From Aphis gossypii (Eukaryota; Arthropoda; Insecta; Hemiptera; Aphididae), in the NCBI RefSeq assembly GCF_020184175.1, contig NC_065533.1:9136695-9200694 (forward strand): a stretch of 64,000 bases of DNA, read 5' to 3'. Below the pieces are notes generated by a model. The model had not been told where the DNA came from. It saw only the letters and a program-made list of their open reading frames with translations, and made no database searches. Made by a program: the position numbers and the translations under genes. Position 1 is the stretch's first letter. Each line of letters starts with the position of its first letter. Of this stretch, positions 13,565 to 27,043 are shown piece by piece.

Positions 13565-15231
13565 ATCATTGTATACGAAAAACGATTCTGAAGGAATGAT
13601 TTGTCAGCCTAGGATATAATATTATATATATTTTAAATTGGGTGGTGGAAAAAGTTGTTTATGTTTTATTGACCTGAATATGCAAAATTAAACTATGTAC
13701 AGAAAATGCCAATTTAAATAACTGGTGTATGATTCAAGTTTCTACGATAAGTAATTTTTAACTTTAACAAAAGTCTAAAATTGTTTGATAGTAAATTGTT
13801 ATTTTATTTGGTCAACGTTAAAGTTCTTTTATAATTATTGTTAGCCAAACTTATAGAAAATCTTGTATACAATTTTCAACTCTTAGCTACTTATACAACT
13901 TTCTTAAAAATTTGTACTACAAAATAATTTGCAAATATTCATGATTTTTACGAATTTTGGTCAATATTTAAACTTTAAACGCTAGTAAAAAAAAATTGCT
14001 CATAATATATTAATATGTATTCTAATAATTTTTAACTACTATAAGATTAACTTATGAGGAATTTTGTATTAAATTTTCAAGTATTTTGTCTTAACCAAAA
14101 AAATTTTATCAATATTTATAAAAAAAACTAAACGAAAAAAAGTCTTACTACTTTTACCTCTATAATACACCGACGATATTCACTTTTCCATCGGAAACCA
14201 CCCCCGAAGTTTGAAATTGAAGCATTATTTCGACTAGTTATGCTGTACACAGACACAAAAAAAACATACATCATTGTAAAATCAGTACATTTATCACTCC
14301 GTTCAGAATCTAAAACGAATACTTCAAATACCTATACCTAAATAGCATTTAAATAAGCAAAATATTTTGAAAGTTAAATAATGTAAAGAAAATGCCTATC
14401 AAAATAACTGGTGAAATTTTCAAGTATCTTAAACTTTTTGAATAATAACAAATATTTAAAATCGTTTGAGGATAAATCGTCATCATAACGCAATTTCGTA
14501 AAAATTTAAAATTCAAACAAACTCAAAATTTTTCCCATAATGATGTTTCGAGTTTTCCCTATAACTACTTCAAGAAAAACTTATGGAAAACTTAGTGTTG
14601 AATTTTTCAACCTTAGATAAAATACAAACAATTTTATGATTTTTCAACTACAAAATTACTTGAAAGTTTTTGTGATGTTGACATATATCGTAAAAATTTG
14701 AACTATAAACGCTTATAAAAAAAATCGGCCCTTATGATTATTGATTTTTTTTCAGTACAATAAGAACAACTTATAAAAAATCTTGTATTAAATTTTCCAG
14801 TTTTTTTCATAAATTTTTTATCAACGTTTCAAAACAAAAAAAAATACTTAAAAATCAAAAATATCAGTTGTCTTTAAATAGCTTAAAAAATCTAGAATCT
14901 TTTGAATATTTAACCGTATATAAATAATGCTAATATAAACATTTGGTGAAATTTCAAGTATTTATTAGTGATTAGTTTTTGAGTTTCAATAATATATATA
15001 AAAAAAACTATTTTTTTGATAACTGTTAGAAAATTCTTACTTTTGACCTTTATAAATTTATAATGCACCAAGGATATTCACTTTACCATCGGAAATTCAC
15101 CCTGAAGTTTTAAATTGAAACATTATTTCGACAAGTTATCCTGTAGAAGTATAGAAAAACACAAAAACATAAATAAAACACACTTCATTGTAAAATTAAT
15201 GTATTCATCACTTCGTTCAGAATCTAAAAAG
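13565..15231 (+). repeat. TIR repeat with a partial tandem copy
   Basis: The left end has CGATTCTGAAGGAATGAT (about 13583-13600). The right end has its inverted counterpart ATCACTCCGTTCAGAATC (about 14293-14311). A second, diverged copy of the internal region and right end follows (about 14312-15231), ending again in a TTCAGAATC word after a TCACTTCG block. A further left-end-like block (TTCTGAGC after ATTGTACACC) begins near 15366. The internal sequence has no long frame. It looks like a non-autonomous element that was partly duplicated in tandem. Confidence 0.6.
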
Positions 15232-16254
15232 TAAAAGGGGACAAGTATAGGCAACCGCTCTGCCTGTACAGTATGTATAGATGTAGAGTATACTTCTGTG
15301 ATTGAGAAGTATATCATTGTAATTTATTAATTTATGACTTATGTGTTCAATTTGAATTTAGCATATTATCATTGTACACCAAAACAATTCTGAGCAAAAA
15401 TAATGAATGCCCCTATATTGTAGGTACAATATATTTATATTGCTGTACGAGTAATTCCTTTAATAATTAGTTGTATGACAAATTGAATTAATTTTTACAA
15501 AAAATACTACATTTTTAAATGTTATTGTAGTACATATAAAATATAATAATATAGCCATGTTAAAATTTAAGTACCTAACAATGAATAATATTTTTAAATT
15601 AAAACAAAAACAAAAATTGTTATTTTTTGTTAAATTTATATTTTTGTGTACATTTATATTTCAAACAAACAGTTATAACAAAAATAATGTAATTTTCCCA
15701 TTAATTTATTTTTATTAAAAGTAGAAAAACTTATGAGTACCTAGTCTGATTTTCATTTTTTAAATTTTATATAAATACAAATTATTTTTGAAATTTTTAT
15801 AATTTTGAACTTAAATTACATAATATGAACAAAAATCTTATTAGGTTTAGAATAATAAAAATACTATTAACCTAACAAGCTTTTTGGCTCTATACTAACA
15901 AGAATCCTGTTAACTTAACATAGAATTTTATTAGTATGATTTAATGATTGTGATTTTTTTGGAGCATAAACATTCTATATGTAGCAGAGTGCTTAAGTTA
16001 ATTTGAGTAAATTATCCCTCTTCTTATTTTTTACCTTATGATATTTAAAAAAAAAAATAGTAAACTATATATTCTTCATTTTTTTATAGTTAGTTTTCTT
16101 ACTTAAGAGTTTTAATTTTGTTTCAATACAATGAGCTTATTTTTAAATCCAAATGTTTATTAATCAAACATTTTCTTTGGTGTCAGGAACTGTGTTCTCT
16201 TAGAAAACTCTAAAAGAAAATTCTATAAATGAGAATAAAATCTACTCTAAGTTA

Positions 16255-16999
16255 TTATGTATCCCAGGATTCCAATGAATTGATAGATTTTGGCACAGTT
16301 CTCTTACCTGGAAATAATTATAATTTCTTTGATTAAATTAACTTTATTGTTAACACATCAATACTGTCTACTATGAAATAAAAATATGAAATAACTCAAA
16401 CAACATTCAATATATTTATTAATAATAGTGTCATCGAATTCTATTGATATAATACCAAGCAGAATTAAATTCAATGGATTAGTAAAGTTTCTGCTCAAAC
16501 TACATGAAATTCATTTTTGCAATTTGTAAATTTCTTTCTAATTAGAATTTAGTTTTGGTCTCACATTTTTATGTGAAATAATTCTGCAGAAATGTAAATA
16601 TTTTATTATAACATACTAATGAACAACCAAATAAATCAGTTACTTATTTTATGAATGTTAAAACTTGATATGCGTACAGTCATCCTAGCAAGTTCGTATT
16701 AAACTACTAATTTTCTGAATTTTAAATATTTACCTATATATTTAATAAAAGTAAAATAGGATTTTTAAAAAAAGTGTTGAATAACGGCTATAAATATACA
16801 TTTAATAACACAAAGTCGCTATCCTATAAAACAGCCATATAGGTAAAAAAGACTCACCACATAAAGGACATATTTCTTCATAATTATTCATTTGGTAGAT
16901 ATTCCACAGTTTTCTTATAAAATAACAATATGCGAGAAGGACAATTATCCACAATATAATTTTTGAGTAAGTGGATTCATAACTTGATTTGTTCTTCAT
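16255..16999 (-). CDS. possible two-exon small membrane protein (64 aa)
   Basis: Exon A (16999 down to 16858) starts at an ATG and ends at a GTGAGT donor. Exon B (16307 down to 16255) follows a TTATTTCCAG acceptor, and the phase matches exactly (split Gly codon). The joined frame is 64 residues. It has one predicted membrane segment (about residues 12-28, around IILWIIVLLAYCYF), then a soluble part with CPLCG, and ends with ESWDT. The open frame extends upstream of the chosen ATG to about 17040, next to a TTAATTAG acceptor-like site, so this could be the 3' end of a longer gene. The family is not recognised. A CxxC pair alone does not prove a zinc site. Retaining the intron would instead extend exon A to about 16802. 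Confidence 0.35.
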
Positions 17000-18433
17000 A
17001 TCAAATGTATTTAAATTTAAAATATATGTATACAATGAACCTAATTAAAAAAAAAAAATGTATTATCTGGTATTAAAAATATTTTAATTATAGAATTAAT
17101 ATAAATATACGTTGAAAGTTTGAAGAAAATAAATTTGTCCAATGCTTTTATAAGTAGGTAATCTGATAGTGAAGAAGATTCACTTCAAAATTGGCCCTGA
17201 AACAAATATAACAAGTAGGATACTGTAATGCATGTGTTAAATTCAAATTCAAATGTCAATTCTTAGCGAAGACAGACTGTTAGCTGTGTATACGTGTATA
17301 GAGTAAGTTGAGATGGTTGAATTATTTTTAAAAATTTTATATTAACTTTTATCTATTTACACAAACATTTTTATGAATTACCACTACAAAATAATTTGCA
17401 AATATTCATGATTTTGATGAATTTTTGTCAATAGTTGAACTTTAAATGTTAATAAAAAATATTGTGCCTTTGTATTCTTATATTTTTGAATCACTAGAAG
17501 ACTAACTTATGAGGAATTTCATATTAATTATCTGTATATTAATTGTAATAAATATACCTAAACTTACCTAAGTACATTTTAGATAAAGTATATTTTTAAA
17601 TTAAAGTAAATTTGAAAATTAGAATAATTCACTGTGTGCACTCTATAGTTAATAGGTAATATGTATACAGTTTAACATAATATATATAATATGTGTATTG
17701 TGTAGTGATAAATCAATTGTTAAATATTTTACTTGTGATCATATATTATTGATAACATTATTGATTTTTTGATAATATTTTAACTGTAATATTAACCTAC
17801 TATGATTACTCTCTCTTAAATGATGTTTGATGTGTGCAACTTGTATTTTTCTATTATATACATAATAAAAATACACAGTCTACATACGCCTATGATCATG
17901 AGTAAATCACTAAACATTTAGTGCCTTATGATGGTTCTTTATTTATTCAATTTCAATGAATTATTATAACTTTTTATGCAACTCATTCAAAATTAAAATG
18001 TATATTATTAATCAAAATATATAAATATAAAAAATAAATGAATAAATATAATACTAATAATAGATTTTAGAATAATATATTATTAAATAAATAATATTTT
18101 GCCAGTCTTCTAGATATTTTTTTGCATATAGGTTTTTTATTTATTATGATATCCATTATGTATTATCTTCAAAGTAAATAAATTATAAAATACATTTTAA
18201 ATTTTAGATGAAGAAAAAAATATAAAGTTCGAATGACAGTTTTTTTTTAATGTTACATCCTAATATATTAACTGAAAGCATATTTTATAAGAGTTAATTT
18301 CTTTATTTTGTAATTATTTTGTGTTATATTTTATTGATACTAATCGAAATTTGCTTCATTTATAATTTATATAGACGAAAACTTCATAAAAACAAACAGT
18401 AATCGTGGCAATCCTGCAGATACTGTCTATCCT

Positions 18434-18765
18434 AGTGGTTCTCAAACTGGTACACGAAAGACTACATGGTGATACGTGTAAGCCAAATGGTGGTAGAACA
18501 GAGAATTAAAAATAAATATTCGATTCTGATTTCATTGAAAATTTGTTATTTAATTTATATTTTATTTTAAAAAAACAAATGAATAAAAACAATTATATTG
18601 TAGTATTTTCTGCCTTATTATTTAAAATAAATGTATTTAACTAAAGAGTAAAGTATTTGATTGTACAATTTGGATCTTTCTATTTTTACTCATTAGTGAT
18701 ACGTGACTGATTAATGATACACCTAAGTGGTACGCAAAAAAACTGATAAGTTTTTTTCCTACAAG
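18434..18765. mobile_element. hAT-like MITE, right end degraded
   Basis: The left end AGTGGTTCTCAAACTGGTAC is the well-known terminal signature of hAT-superfamily elements. About 260 bp downstream, GTACCACTTAGGTGTATCAT and GTGATACGTGACTG are inverted or related forms of the inner left sequence (GTACACG, GTGATACGTG). The expected terminal AGTTTGAGAACCACT is missing, so the right end is degraded or truncated. Confidence 0.5.
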
Positions 18766-20589
18766 TTCCAATTGGTTTGCTAATATCCCATTATATTCTT
18801 TCAAAGATCATTTGTTACATTTTATGACAGATAATTTTTTTGTTATCAATATCAATTGGTAATCAATTTAAATTGGTTAAAATACAGTTATACTGTAAGC
18901 ACATTGTCTTAATTTAATTTTCATTGATGCTTGTTTATTTAAAAAAGATAAAAAAAAAGTATTTGACATTTTAGAAATAACAATGAAATCTTTATTTACA
19001 ATAAGATAGGCCAGTTGGTCTGAGACAATGTCAGCTTTTAAATACTACTATTTAATCACTTTATTAATACTTGAAAAATAATAATTATAACTAAAGAACC
19101 TGATGTTAGAGTTAAAGTAGGTACCTGATTCATTATTCCAATTCAAAACTTTTTTGTAATAATTCTACAAATTATAATTAAAGTAAGAAAATCATTACAG
19201 TATTAACATTATGATTTTCTAATTTTTCATATAATAATATAAGGGTTCTTCTATCAGTGCTTATTGAGAAAAGTCAAAGAGATACTTTTAAAACTATATT
19301 TGATACTTTAACTAACAATTTGATATTTGATTACTATTGTCTATTAGGTACTCTAAAGTGAAAAATGTCAACTCATATATTTTATAATATAAATTCATAA
19401 TACAGACACAACTGTTAAAAAAAGGTTAAATTTTTAATCATTTAATCCTATACTTGATAGTATGATAGTGTGTTGATGATGGATTCAGTCAAGATAATAT
19501 CAATATAATAAATACAATTGATAAATTACTTTAGTCACAATTAGTATTCATAAATATAAGTTTATTAAGCAATCATTCTAAGTACAATTAAGATCAATTA
19601 TTAGCTGACATAATCTCTTAAAAAAACAAAAACAAATCGGAGTCAACATTGAACAAAAATGCTTCTAATTTTATTTCAATGATTAATAGAATTTTATAAT
19701 AATTTAATATTGTACTAAAGGAAATTGTAGTAATGCCTGTCGCAAGCTGTACACATGAGTGGTAATTTTACAAATTAATTTTAGTGTAGTCTAAATTCAG
19801 AAGTACTATGCTTCAATATCAATTAAATAGCTTCCTTAGTATAGAATAAAAATAATTAAAAATTTAAATTCTGAAAACATTGGAGAAAAATTTAAAAACT
19901 TGACCAATGCAAAGTAATATTATGCTCAATTATAATTTTTTATTAAATTGATTTTGTGATATTGTTATTTATATTGTTAAGGTTTTGTTTATATTTTATT
20001 CAGCTTATATGTAAGTATTATATCATTTTATGTATTAAAATTTGTTTATTTCAAATTTTAATTATTCAAGATAACAGTTTTAGCAATGAAAAAATTGCTG
20101 CCCGCTAACATTTTAAGGAAAAAGAATTTTTTTAACTAAAAGTTATTAAGACAAATGTATTTATTTATTTTTTTTTTTACTAAAATCTTAAATGTTTAAA
20201 ATTACTTTTACTAGACATCAGTGGCAGCCTTTTGCACATTCTGAAAAAGAAGAGTATGCATATCTATGATTTAATTTATAATAATACTTGTAATAATTAA
20301 ATTAGCATGCATAGTTAAAAATAAATAATAGATAATAGATAAGATTAATTAAAAATTATTCAAAATTCAAAAATTTAATCAGTAAAAGTAATTGTTAAAA
20401 TACTTACTTATATTTGCCTTTATGTCAGTATGTCTGGACTTCATTACACTTTTAAATATTTAAATAATTGTGTAGTGCAAACAGATATTCAATACCTACA
20501 ATTAATAATAATTCTTTTAGATACATATTTCATAAATTGATAACAAATTTTGGAATATTTTAATACTATTATTAATATATTAATATTAG

Positions 20590-20643
20590 TCATGAACATT
20601 AGACTATTCTAACATTATATTGAACATTCTCTAATGTTCATGA
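20590..20643. repeat. perfect 14-bp inverted repeat
   Basis: TCATGAACATTAGA at 20590-20603 is exactly inverted at 20630-20643, with a 26-base AT-rich loop that contains a further partial GAACATT copy. This is a cruciform-prone foldback with no gene attached. Confidence 0.55.
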
Positions 20644-21677
20644 TTATAGTATTTAAAAAAAATACCAAACGCAAGTTGAAGACAAATGATAAGAAATACA
20701 AAAAAAAAAAAACAAACATTCAACTTCACAAAAGCCAATATTCTTCCAAATGAAGTAAGTTAGGTACCTAGGTATTTATTAAGTAATTTGTACATATTAT
20801 GTTTATTATACATGTTAAGATTAACATAGATACAAACCTTAACTAATCATTAAGTTTAATAATTGATGGAATCTACATAACACTTTTATCCCAGTATTTA
20901 ATTTTAACAACCGAACTGGATAATATACTGAGCTTACTTAGAGGAGATACATTAAATTAACTAACTATATTTAATGACATAGGTAGTATTTTTACAGTCC
21001 ACCTCATTTATATTTTATCCAATAATGAAAAAAAAAAAAGTTCTACTGATTACCACTAAGTAGTACCTATTTATTTATTTATGTATTTAATTGAACTCAA
21101 TAAATACATTTGTAACAACGTATTAAAAATTATTAAATTTTTACAAGAGCAACAGTTTAAGTCATTAAAAAATGAATAATTTTCATAATACCTTAAACAT
21201 TAAATTCCTGATAATGTATAACTATTCTCATCATGTAGTCCAACAACTAAAATTGTGTGTACCTAGTACAAAATGTTGAGGGTGCTGTACAAAATTAAAA
21301 TATGGATTATAACTAAATTATGAAATTTTGAATAATAAACTTGTATCACAACTATAAATTTTAATCAATAATCCCTAGTTTATTATTAACCACTTGAATG
21401 TATTTTTAATTAGGTACCTACGCGTACAAGAATGAATAATTAGGTATTAAATACTACCTTAAATAATGGGTAGGGTATACGTCGTACCGCTAGTGATAAA
21501 TTAGAATGTTTATCTATATTGATGCTTGGAACCATTCACGGCCTACCTTTAATCCGCGGAACCATCAACTAACTTTAGGTACACGGAATAATTAACTATT
21601 TTACTTAATTTTTATGAAAATTTCATAGACATAATTATAAAAACATATTGTTAACCACTTAGCTAGTACATAATATT

Positions 21678-21856
21678 ATTATACAAGAGAATCGCGGGAG
21701 CAACGCGAGCTCTTTTTCGGAACTGGTTATCACGGTTAATACTTAATATATATAGCGCATGCGTAGGAAAAATCTAAGTCACAATTCTCTTAAATAAGTA
21801 CCTAGTTGAGTTCCGAAAAAGCGCTCGTGTTACTCCCGCGATCCGCTCGTTATATT
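21678..21856. mobile_element. GC-ended MITE with about 47-bp terminal inverted repeats
   Basis: The left arm (about 21678-21724) and the inverted right arm (about 21810-21856) match closely. Key words are ATCGCGGGAG, ACGCGAGC/ACACGAGC and CTTTTTCGGAACT. The 80-90 base centre contains GCGCATGCG. The arms are much more GC-rich than the flanks, so the structure stands out. No coding frame is present. It lies just outside the P-like element that starts at 21945. The superfamily cannot be assigned from the arms. Confidence 0.65.
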
Positions 21857-22342
21857 ATTACCTATTAACTATTATAATAATGTACAAATAGGTAAATATA
21901 AAATACCTCGTAAAATACGTTACTATTACCAAATACTCCATATGACAATACGGGACAGTCAATTATCAATGAATAATGATACCAGACGTCGACAAAGCCC
22001 CCCGAAATCGTAGTGGTTGCCTATCCAGCCCTTGTGTACATAAGTTGCCCAAGTGAAAACAATTTTAATTTGTACTCAAATATCCAGCCTTTGTTCGAAA
22101 TACTGGTTGGTTATAAAGGTTATAATATTAATAAATAATTGAATATTTAAACCATACACTATAGACAATACTCTATGGCTTATAATAAAAATAAACAAAG
22201 TAGGTATGCAAGTTATGGTGGGGAGCATGGTATTATATAAATCTTTGGAAATTTGATTAATTATTAATCTCTCCTTGTGTTAGTTTTTCTCTAAGTATTT
22301 TGTATTTGAAGTATTTTGTTTTTTGTAACAAACCATTGAAAA

Positions 22343-24640
22343 ATGACTTCACACAAGAGTTGGTCATTTTGGAATTGTAAAAATAATAGCAGGAAAAATC
22401 TGGAATTAACATTTCATAAATTTCCCACAAATGATAAATTGTAAGTTAAATTTATAGTTTAGTTTTTATTATTGTCTTAATAAATTTAATCTTATACCTA
22501 TTAGCTATTTAAGAATTAAAATATTTTACAGCAACAGCAATTACATATAATATAATATGTAACATTTATTAAAAAATACTAAGGATTCTATATAAATAGT
22601 CTGTTCCTGGAAAAACTTCATTAGCTCAACCTATAGAATTTTTGACATCATTGAAGAAACTGGAAACATCATCTGCATCTAATGTGTATAGTGATGACAA
22701 TGTTTCAATCGCAACAGTAGATAAAGTACTAAGATGGAGTCCAATAAACCCAGGGTTGAATACTTGAATATAAGTTATTACATTCAATTAAAGAAACAAT
22801 TCTACATATATTTATATTGTTAGTATTATTAAATTTAAATAAGTAGGTATAAATGAAAATATTGATGTACAGACTCAGAAGCTTGGATCAATTGAGTATA
22901 ATTATAAAAATATTTTTATCCCAACCGTGGATCTTGTGCTAGGATGGAGTCCAAAAATGGCAAGCTGTAAATCTGGTAACATATTTATTATTATAATTCA
23001 TAATATATTATTAGTTGTCATTGAAAAATAATTTTTATGTTATTACAGAAAGCAATATGTATAGAATTCCAGCACATAAACCTAGATCAGCAATCTCCAA
23101 ACTACGGCCCTCAAACAAATTTTAACCGGCCTGCAGCCCCCATAGGATAGTAAATATATAAGGAGATATCTAACATTTAAAAATTAAAAATTGTATGTGT
23201 TATAATATATGTTTAAACTTTTGGCCCGCTAAAAGATGATGATATTTTTTGTGGCCCTTAAATATAAAAGTTTGAAGATCCCTGGGCCCTGACCTAGATC
23301 TTTAAGCTTAAGAAAATCACAAACTGATTTTGATAGTGATCTTTCTTGTAAGTATTTAATTCTGTTTGAATTATCATAGTTATTTAATAAAATCAATGTT
23401 ACAATTATTAATGTATGATTTTAGGTAATTCATTAAAAAACATTAGTCATAATTTAAATGAGTGTACAAATAAAACTAATAAATTTAAAAATAAAATAAA
23501 ATATTATCAGAAAACTATATGCATGCAAAAAATAAACCAATATATCAACTAAAAAAACAATTGATAAACAAAAAAAAATGCCTAATAATATACAACAATT
23601 CTGTTTTAAAACACAAATAAGACTGATGATTATAAAAAACAAGCATAGCGATTTAAAGAGGAAGAAAAAAGTTTTGCTCTTAGTCTTTATTATAACTCCC
23701 CTAAATTATATTTATTTATGAGAAAATACCTATGCTTACCAACAATAAGATTACTGAGATGATGGCTTCATTGTTTAAATTTTACTTGTGGTCTTAATGA
23801 TAATATTTTGGAAATAATGAAGAATAAGTTTACATTGTCAACGCTGTTGAAGAAAGCAGTTTCAATCATTTTTGATTAGATGCCAATTAAAAGATTTGTA
23901 ACATAGTATTCACAAAATGATGTATTTTTTGGGTTTAAAGACTTTGGAGCTATAATAGAAATAAAAAATAATTTATTATGTGATCAATCATTAGTTATAC
24001 TCGTATAATGGTCAAAGAAATCAAACAACCTTTGAAACAAGTGATTGGCTATTTTTTTTTCTAAAGGTCCAATTTCTGGTTTAAAATTGAAATCTATTAT
24101 TATGACCACAATAAAAAAACTTAAATCTATAGATTTAATACCCAAAGTAATAATTTGTGATCAGGGCACAAATAATTGAAAACTGAGAAATCTATTGAAA
24201 ATAACAATTGATGAACCTATCTTGACATTTGAAAATAAAAAAATATATTTTATGTATGACACACCATGTAATTAAATCAGTATGGAAAAATTTAAAAAAT
24301 ATATGATTTTATGTACAAAAGTGAAGTATACTCATGATCAAATATAATACAATTTTATAACATCAATAATTTAAAACTCCATGGTTAGTATCAAAGCTTA
24401 AAGAACAGCACATACAATTACCACCTTTTCACCAATGAGAGTGTGCCTAGCTATTCAAACTTTCAGTCATACTGTAAGTTCAGCTTATGCTTAAATATGC
24501 TTATGCTTATGTTTACACTAATCGCAAATAATTTAATGAACTCGAAAGCTTTACATACTGCAAAATTTATATTTAACTTATAGGTATAACAATTTTATTG
24601 ATTCATAAATAAAATTTGTTTTATCAATTTATGGCTGTTA
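22343..24640 (+). pseudogene. P-element/THAP9-like transposase, N-terminal and core part, broken
   Basis: The THAP exon (22343-22440) contains LELTFHKFPTNDK and ends at a GTAAGT donor. The first zinc-binding Cys appears lost (W or S where Cys is expected). Linker exons follow at about 22604-22766 and 22861-22975. A segment at 23047-23080 continues after the inserted MITE at 23300. Core transposase homology includes LRWWLHCLN and DNILEIMKNKF (about 23690-23880), GFKDFGA (about 23931) and KVIICDQGTNN (about 24147), an RNase-H-like catalytic strand. The motif MRVCLAIQTFSHTVSS (24437-24484) is typical of the P/THAP9 C-terminal region. Several in-frame stops and frameshifts make it non-functional. 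The coding sequence resumes at 27044 after the nested insert. Confidence 0.75.
23088..23291. mobile_element. hAT-type MITE inserted in the P-like element
   Basis: The 204-bp insert is flanked by a perfect 8-bp duplication ACCTAGAT (23080-23087 and 23292-23299). The left end CAGCAATCTCCAAACT and the inverted right end (CAG, then GGATCTTCAAACT) match the hAT terminal pattern; the right end carries a few extra GC-rich bases. The interior keeps inverted GGCCC-rich blocks. Removing the insert plus one duplication restores a continuous linker frame of the P-like transposase, so the insertion came after the host element. Confidence 0.85.
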
Positions 24641-24672
24641 CTAATTAGATTTAAAATATCTGTAGAATATAT

Positions 24673-26421
24673 TTAACCATATAAATGTAATCTTATATTT
24701 AAATATTTATTTATAAGTAATGCAATTAAAACCATTTTATGGGGTCTATCTAATGTAAAAACATTATTACATTCTAAATATTTAAATATATTTTCGTCTA
24801 GTTCAAATTTTTTATTAACAAGAGAAGTTATTTTCAAGTCAAGGTTTGGTATATTTAGTGTTTTTAAATTATTAGTTAAAATTAAAAGAAATATTTCAGT
24901 TTGATACACAACTTTAAATGAACTTTTTGAGGGAGATATTAAACCACTATTATTTTTAAAATCTATAAATTTAGAATAGTCTGCTAAATGATCATAGTTA
25001 AGGTCACATGTAGATTTTATAAGTGATTGTATACAACTATTACAATCTAACATTAAAATAATTTTTTTAATTGCATACCTAGTAATATAATATATAATAT
25101 TCTTTAGCTGTCTTCATAACTGGAATTTACATTATTCAATAAGCCACATGTATTTAAAATCTACATTTTATCAACTTTGTTATCATTATCAGTTACTGCT
25201 AAAGGTAGTATGTTATGTTTATTTTTATTCCATTTAAATAGAAAAATTGTGGATGAGCTTAGAAGTTGGACTGCAAATTTAACTTTCATTTTTTTATTTT
25301 GTCAATTTAAATGTACACCAGTTATTTTATTAGCAAATTTTAAGATAAATTTAATTAAATCTCGTATAAATATTCAAAATAACATCATTTAATATGATCA
25401 ATATTAGTTTCTTAAACTAAAGAATTTCCTAATGTATGTATAACTTTATCATATGGCATGCATCAGGTATAAAATAAATTTGAAACCCATCAATAAGATG
25501 ACTAAACCAAGATTTGACATTATTAAATTTCTCACAAAATTCACATCCCAAAATTTGTTGAAAAATTTGTAAATACCCCATCACAGGTGATACCTCATAT
25601 TTTTAATCCTGATTGGTGAGATAATGTGAGTGCTGTTTTAATTAATTCTGCGTGTCGCACATCATTACTTTTATTTTAAAAGAAACATCTGATTGGTAGT
25701 TTCCATTTGCCATTTAAACTTACAAGCATAAAAACTACTTTCAACTGTAGATTACCACCATAATCACAGTATCCTAAGAATTTATGTACTTGTTTGTCCC
25801 AGATCACTTATTTTTTTATGCGCATTGCATCTAAAACAAGATTACATTCTTTGTTTTCTATATCTAGAGTTTTTAAGAAAAGAAAATCTTCAAAAAAAAA
25901 ACCGGGTTCTCCATTTACAGATAAAGTCCAAGATCTTATTGCTGTTGGATGAGGAAGTTTAAATATTGTGTTAAAAAATAAATTGTATCTGAGGTATGGT
26001 TCATCATGTAACTTAGGCATGCTTAGATCAAGAGGATCTTCTACCTCAACTCCATCATTTTCTATTATACTCTGGCAATGAACTTCTTCATTTGATGAAT
26101 TAAATACTGTTGGTATTGCATTATCATTTAAACATAAACGATCATTTTCTTTATTATAAGCTAGAAAATCATTAGGGAGAAAATGCTTACTACACAACCT
26201 ACTATACTTAGTTGGAACAAACCCTTTTCTTTTAATATTTTCTAACCATTTGCTAGTACACTCTTTATTTATTAAAGAGAAATTAAAAATATTAGAAATA
26301 TTTAGTTTGTAAGTTTCATAATTGATGTCAATTTTTATAAATATACTTATGCAAAAAAATGAATACCACTGTTTGGTATTCTTTTATTTGAACAGCCCCA
26401 TGCACAGCAATAATAAACCAT
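24673..26421 (-). pseudogene. second THAP9/P-like transposase, opposite strand, broken
   Basis: It starts at an ATG at 26421 with a THAP zinc-finger start (CCAWGCSNKR, then IHFFA), interrupted by a stop or intron, and resumes with SKWLENIKRKG and LCSKHFLPNDFL (about 26260-26150). The segment 26197-25808 holds a PLDLSMP motif and the P-transposase block PTAIRSWTLSVNGEPGFF. Further down, in broken frames, are KFLGYCDYGGNLQL (about 25780-25740), SLNGKWKLPI, and IYFIPDACHMIKL (about 25470), which carries a catalytic-type Asp. KKMKVKFAVQLLSSS (about 25280) matches the conserved KMKVxxAxQ region. The C-terminal frame 25053-24673 ends in ALLINKYLNIRLHLYG. At least one in-frame stop and several shifts make it a pseudogene. 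Confidence 0.75.
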
Positions 26422-27043
26422 AGTAATAGGTATATACATATTTAAAAAATATTAATAATTATTGTACCTACCTTTCCTGTACATAAATCATAATTTATTT
26501 AAAAAATAAAAAAATAAAAATGCTTCATAGGTGCATTAATAACGATGGCGTATCAGTAATGTTTGGCATGTAGGTATATATTTTTATAAAATAATAACAC
26601 AATGCATTTATTTAATTATTATTTTTATTAAGATTCATCATGTTTGATAATCGTTTGGGATTCACTTTGAAGACTATCACACCAAAAAAAAATTATTAGA
26701 ATATTTATATTTGACTTCTATTTTTTTCAATACAAATTACCTATTTAAAATGTTGTCAAAAATATATTTATGACTTAAAAAGATTGAAAAATCTGATTTC
26801 TAAATGTTTTTGTACTTTAATTTATTTAATTGAGTACATTTTAAGAACCACTGGCTAAGAGTTATACAATCAACTATAACTTTGGAAGTTTTGGTCCAAT
26901 TTTTTTTTTTTTAATTTTTACTGATTTGTTGAGCATAGATATATCCTTATGGCGTATAGGGTAGAAAAACAATAAATATAATTTATGAAATATAGTCAGC
27001 ACAGAGCAGGTGCTATAGATTTTTGGGGTCAGCAGTGAAAGGG

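Larger units (their letters stand above)
17040..21670. other. gene-free AT-rich DNA with repeat fragments
   Basis: No supported gene. At 17375-17540 a fragment of the same repeat family as 13900-14060 occurs (shared block ACTACAAAATAATTTGCAAA, with collinear downstream sequence). A hAT-like terminus at 18433 and a hairpin at 20590 are listed separately. Confidence 0.6.

Noticed and set aside
25177..25392. 71-codon plus-strand frame
   Set aside because: It is the antisense of the minus-strand THAP transposase, whose conserved KMKVKFAVQLL block lies on the other strand.
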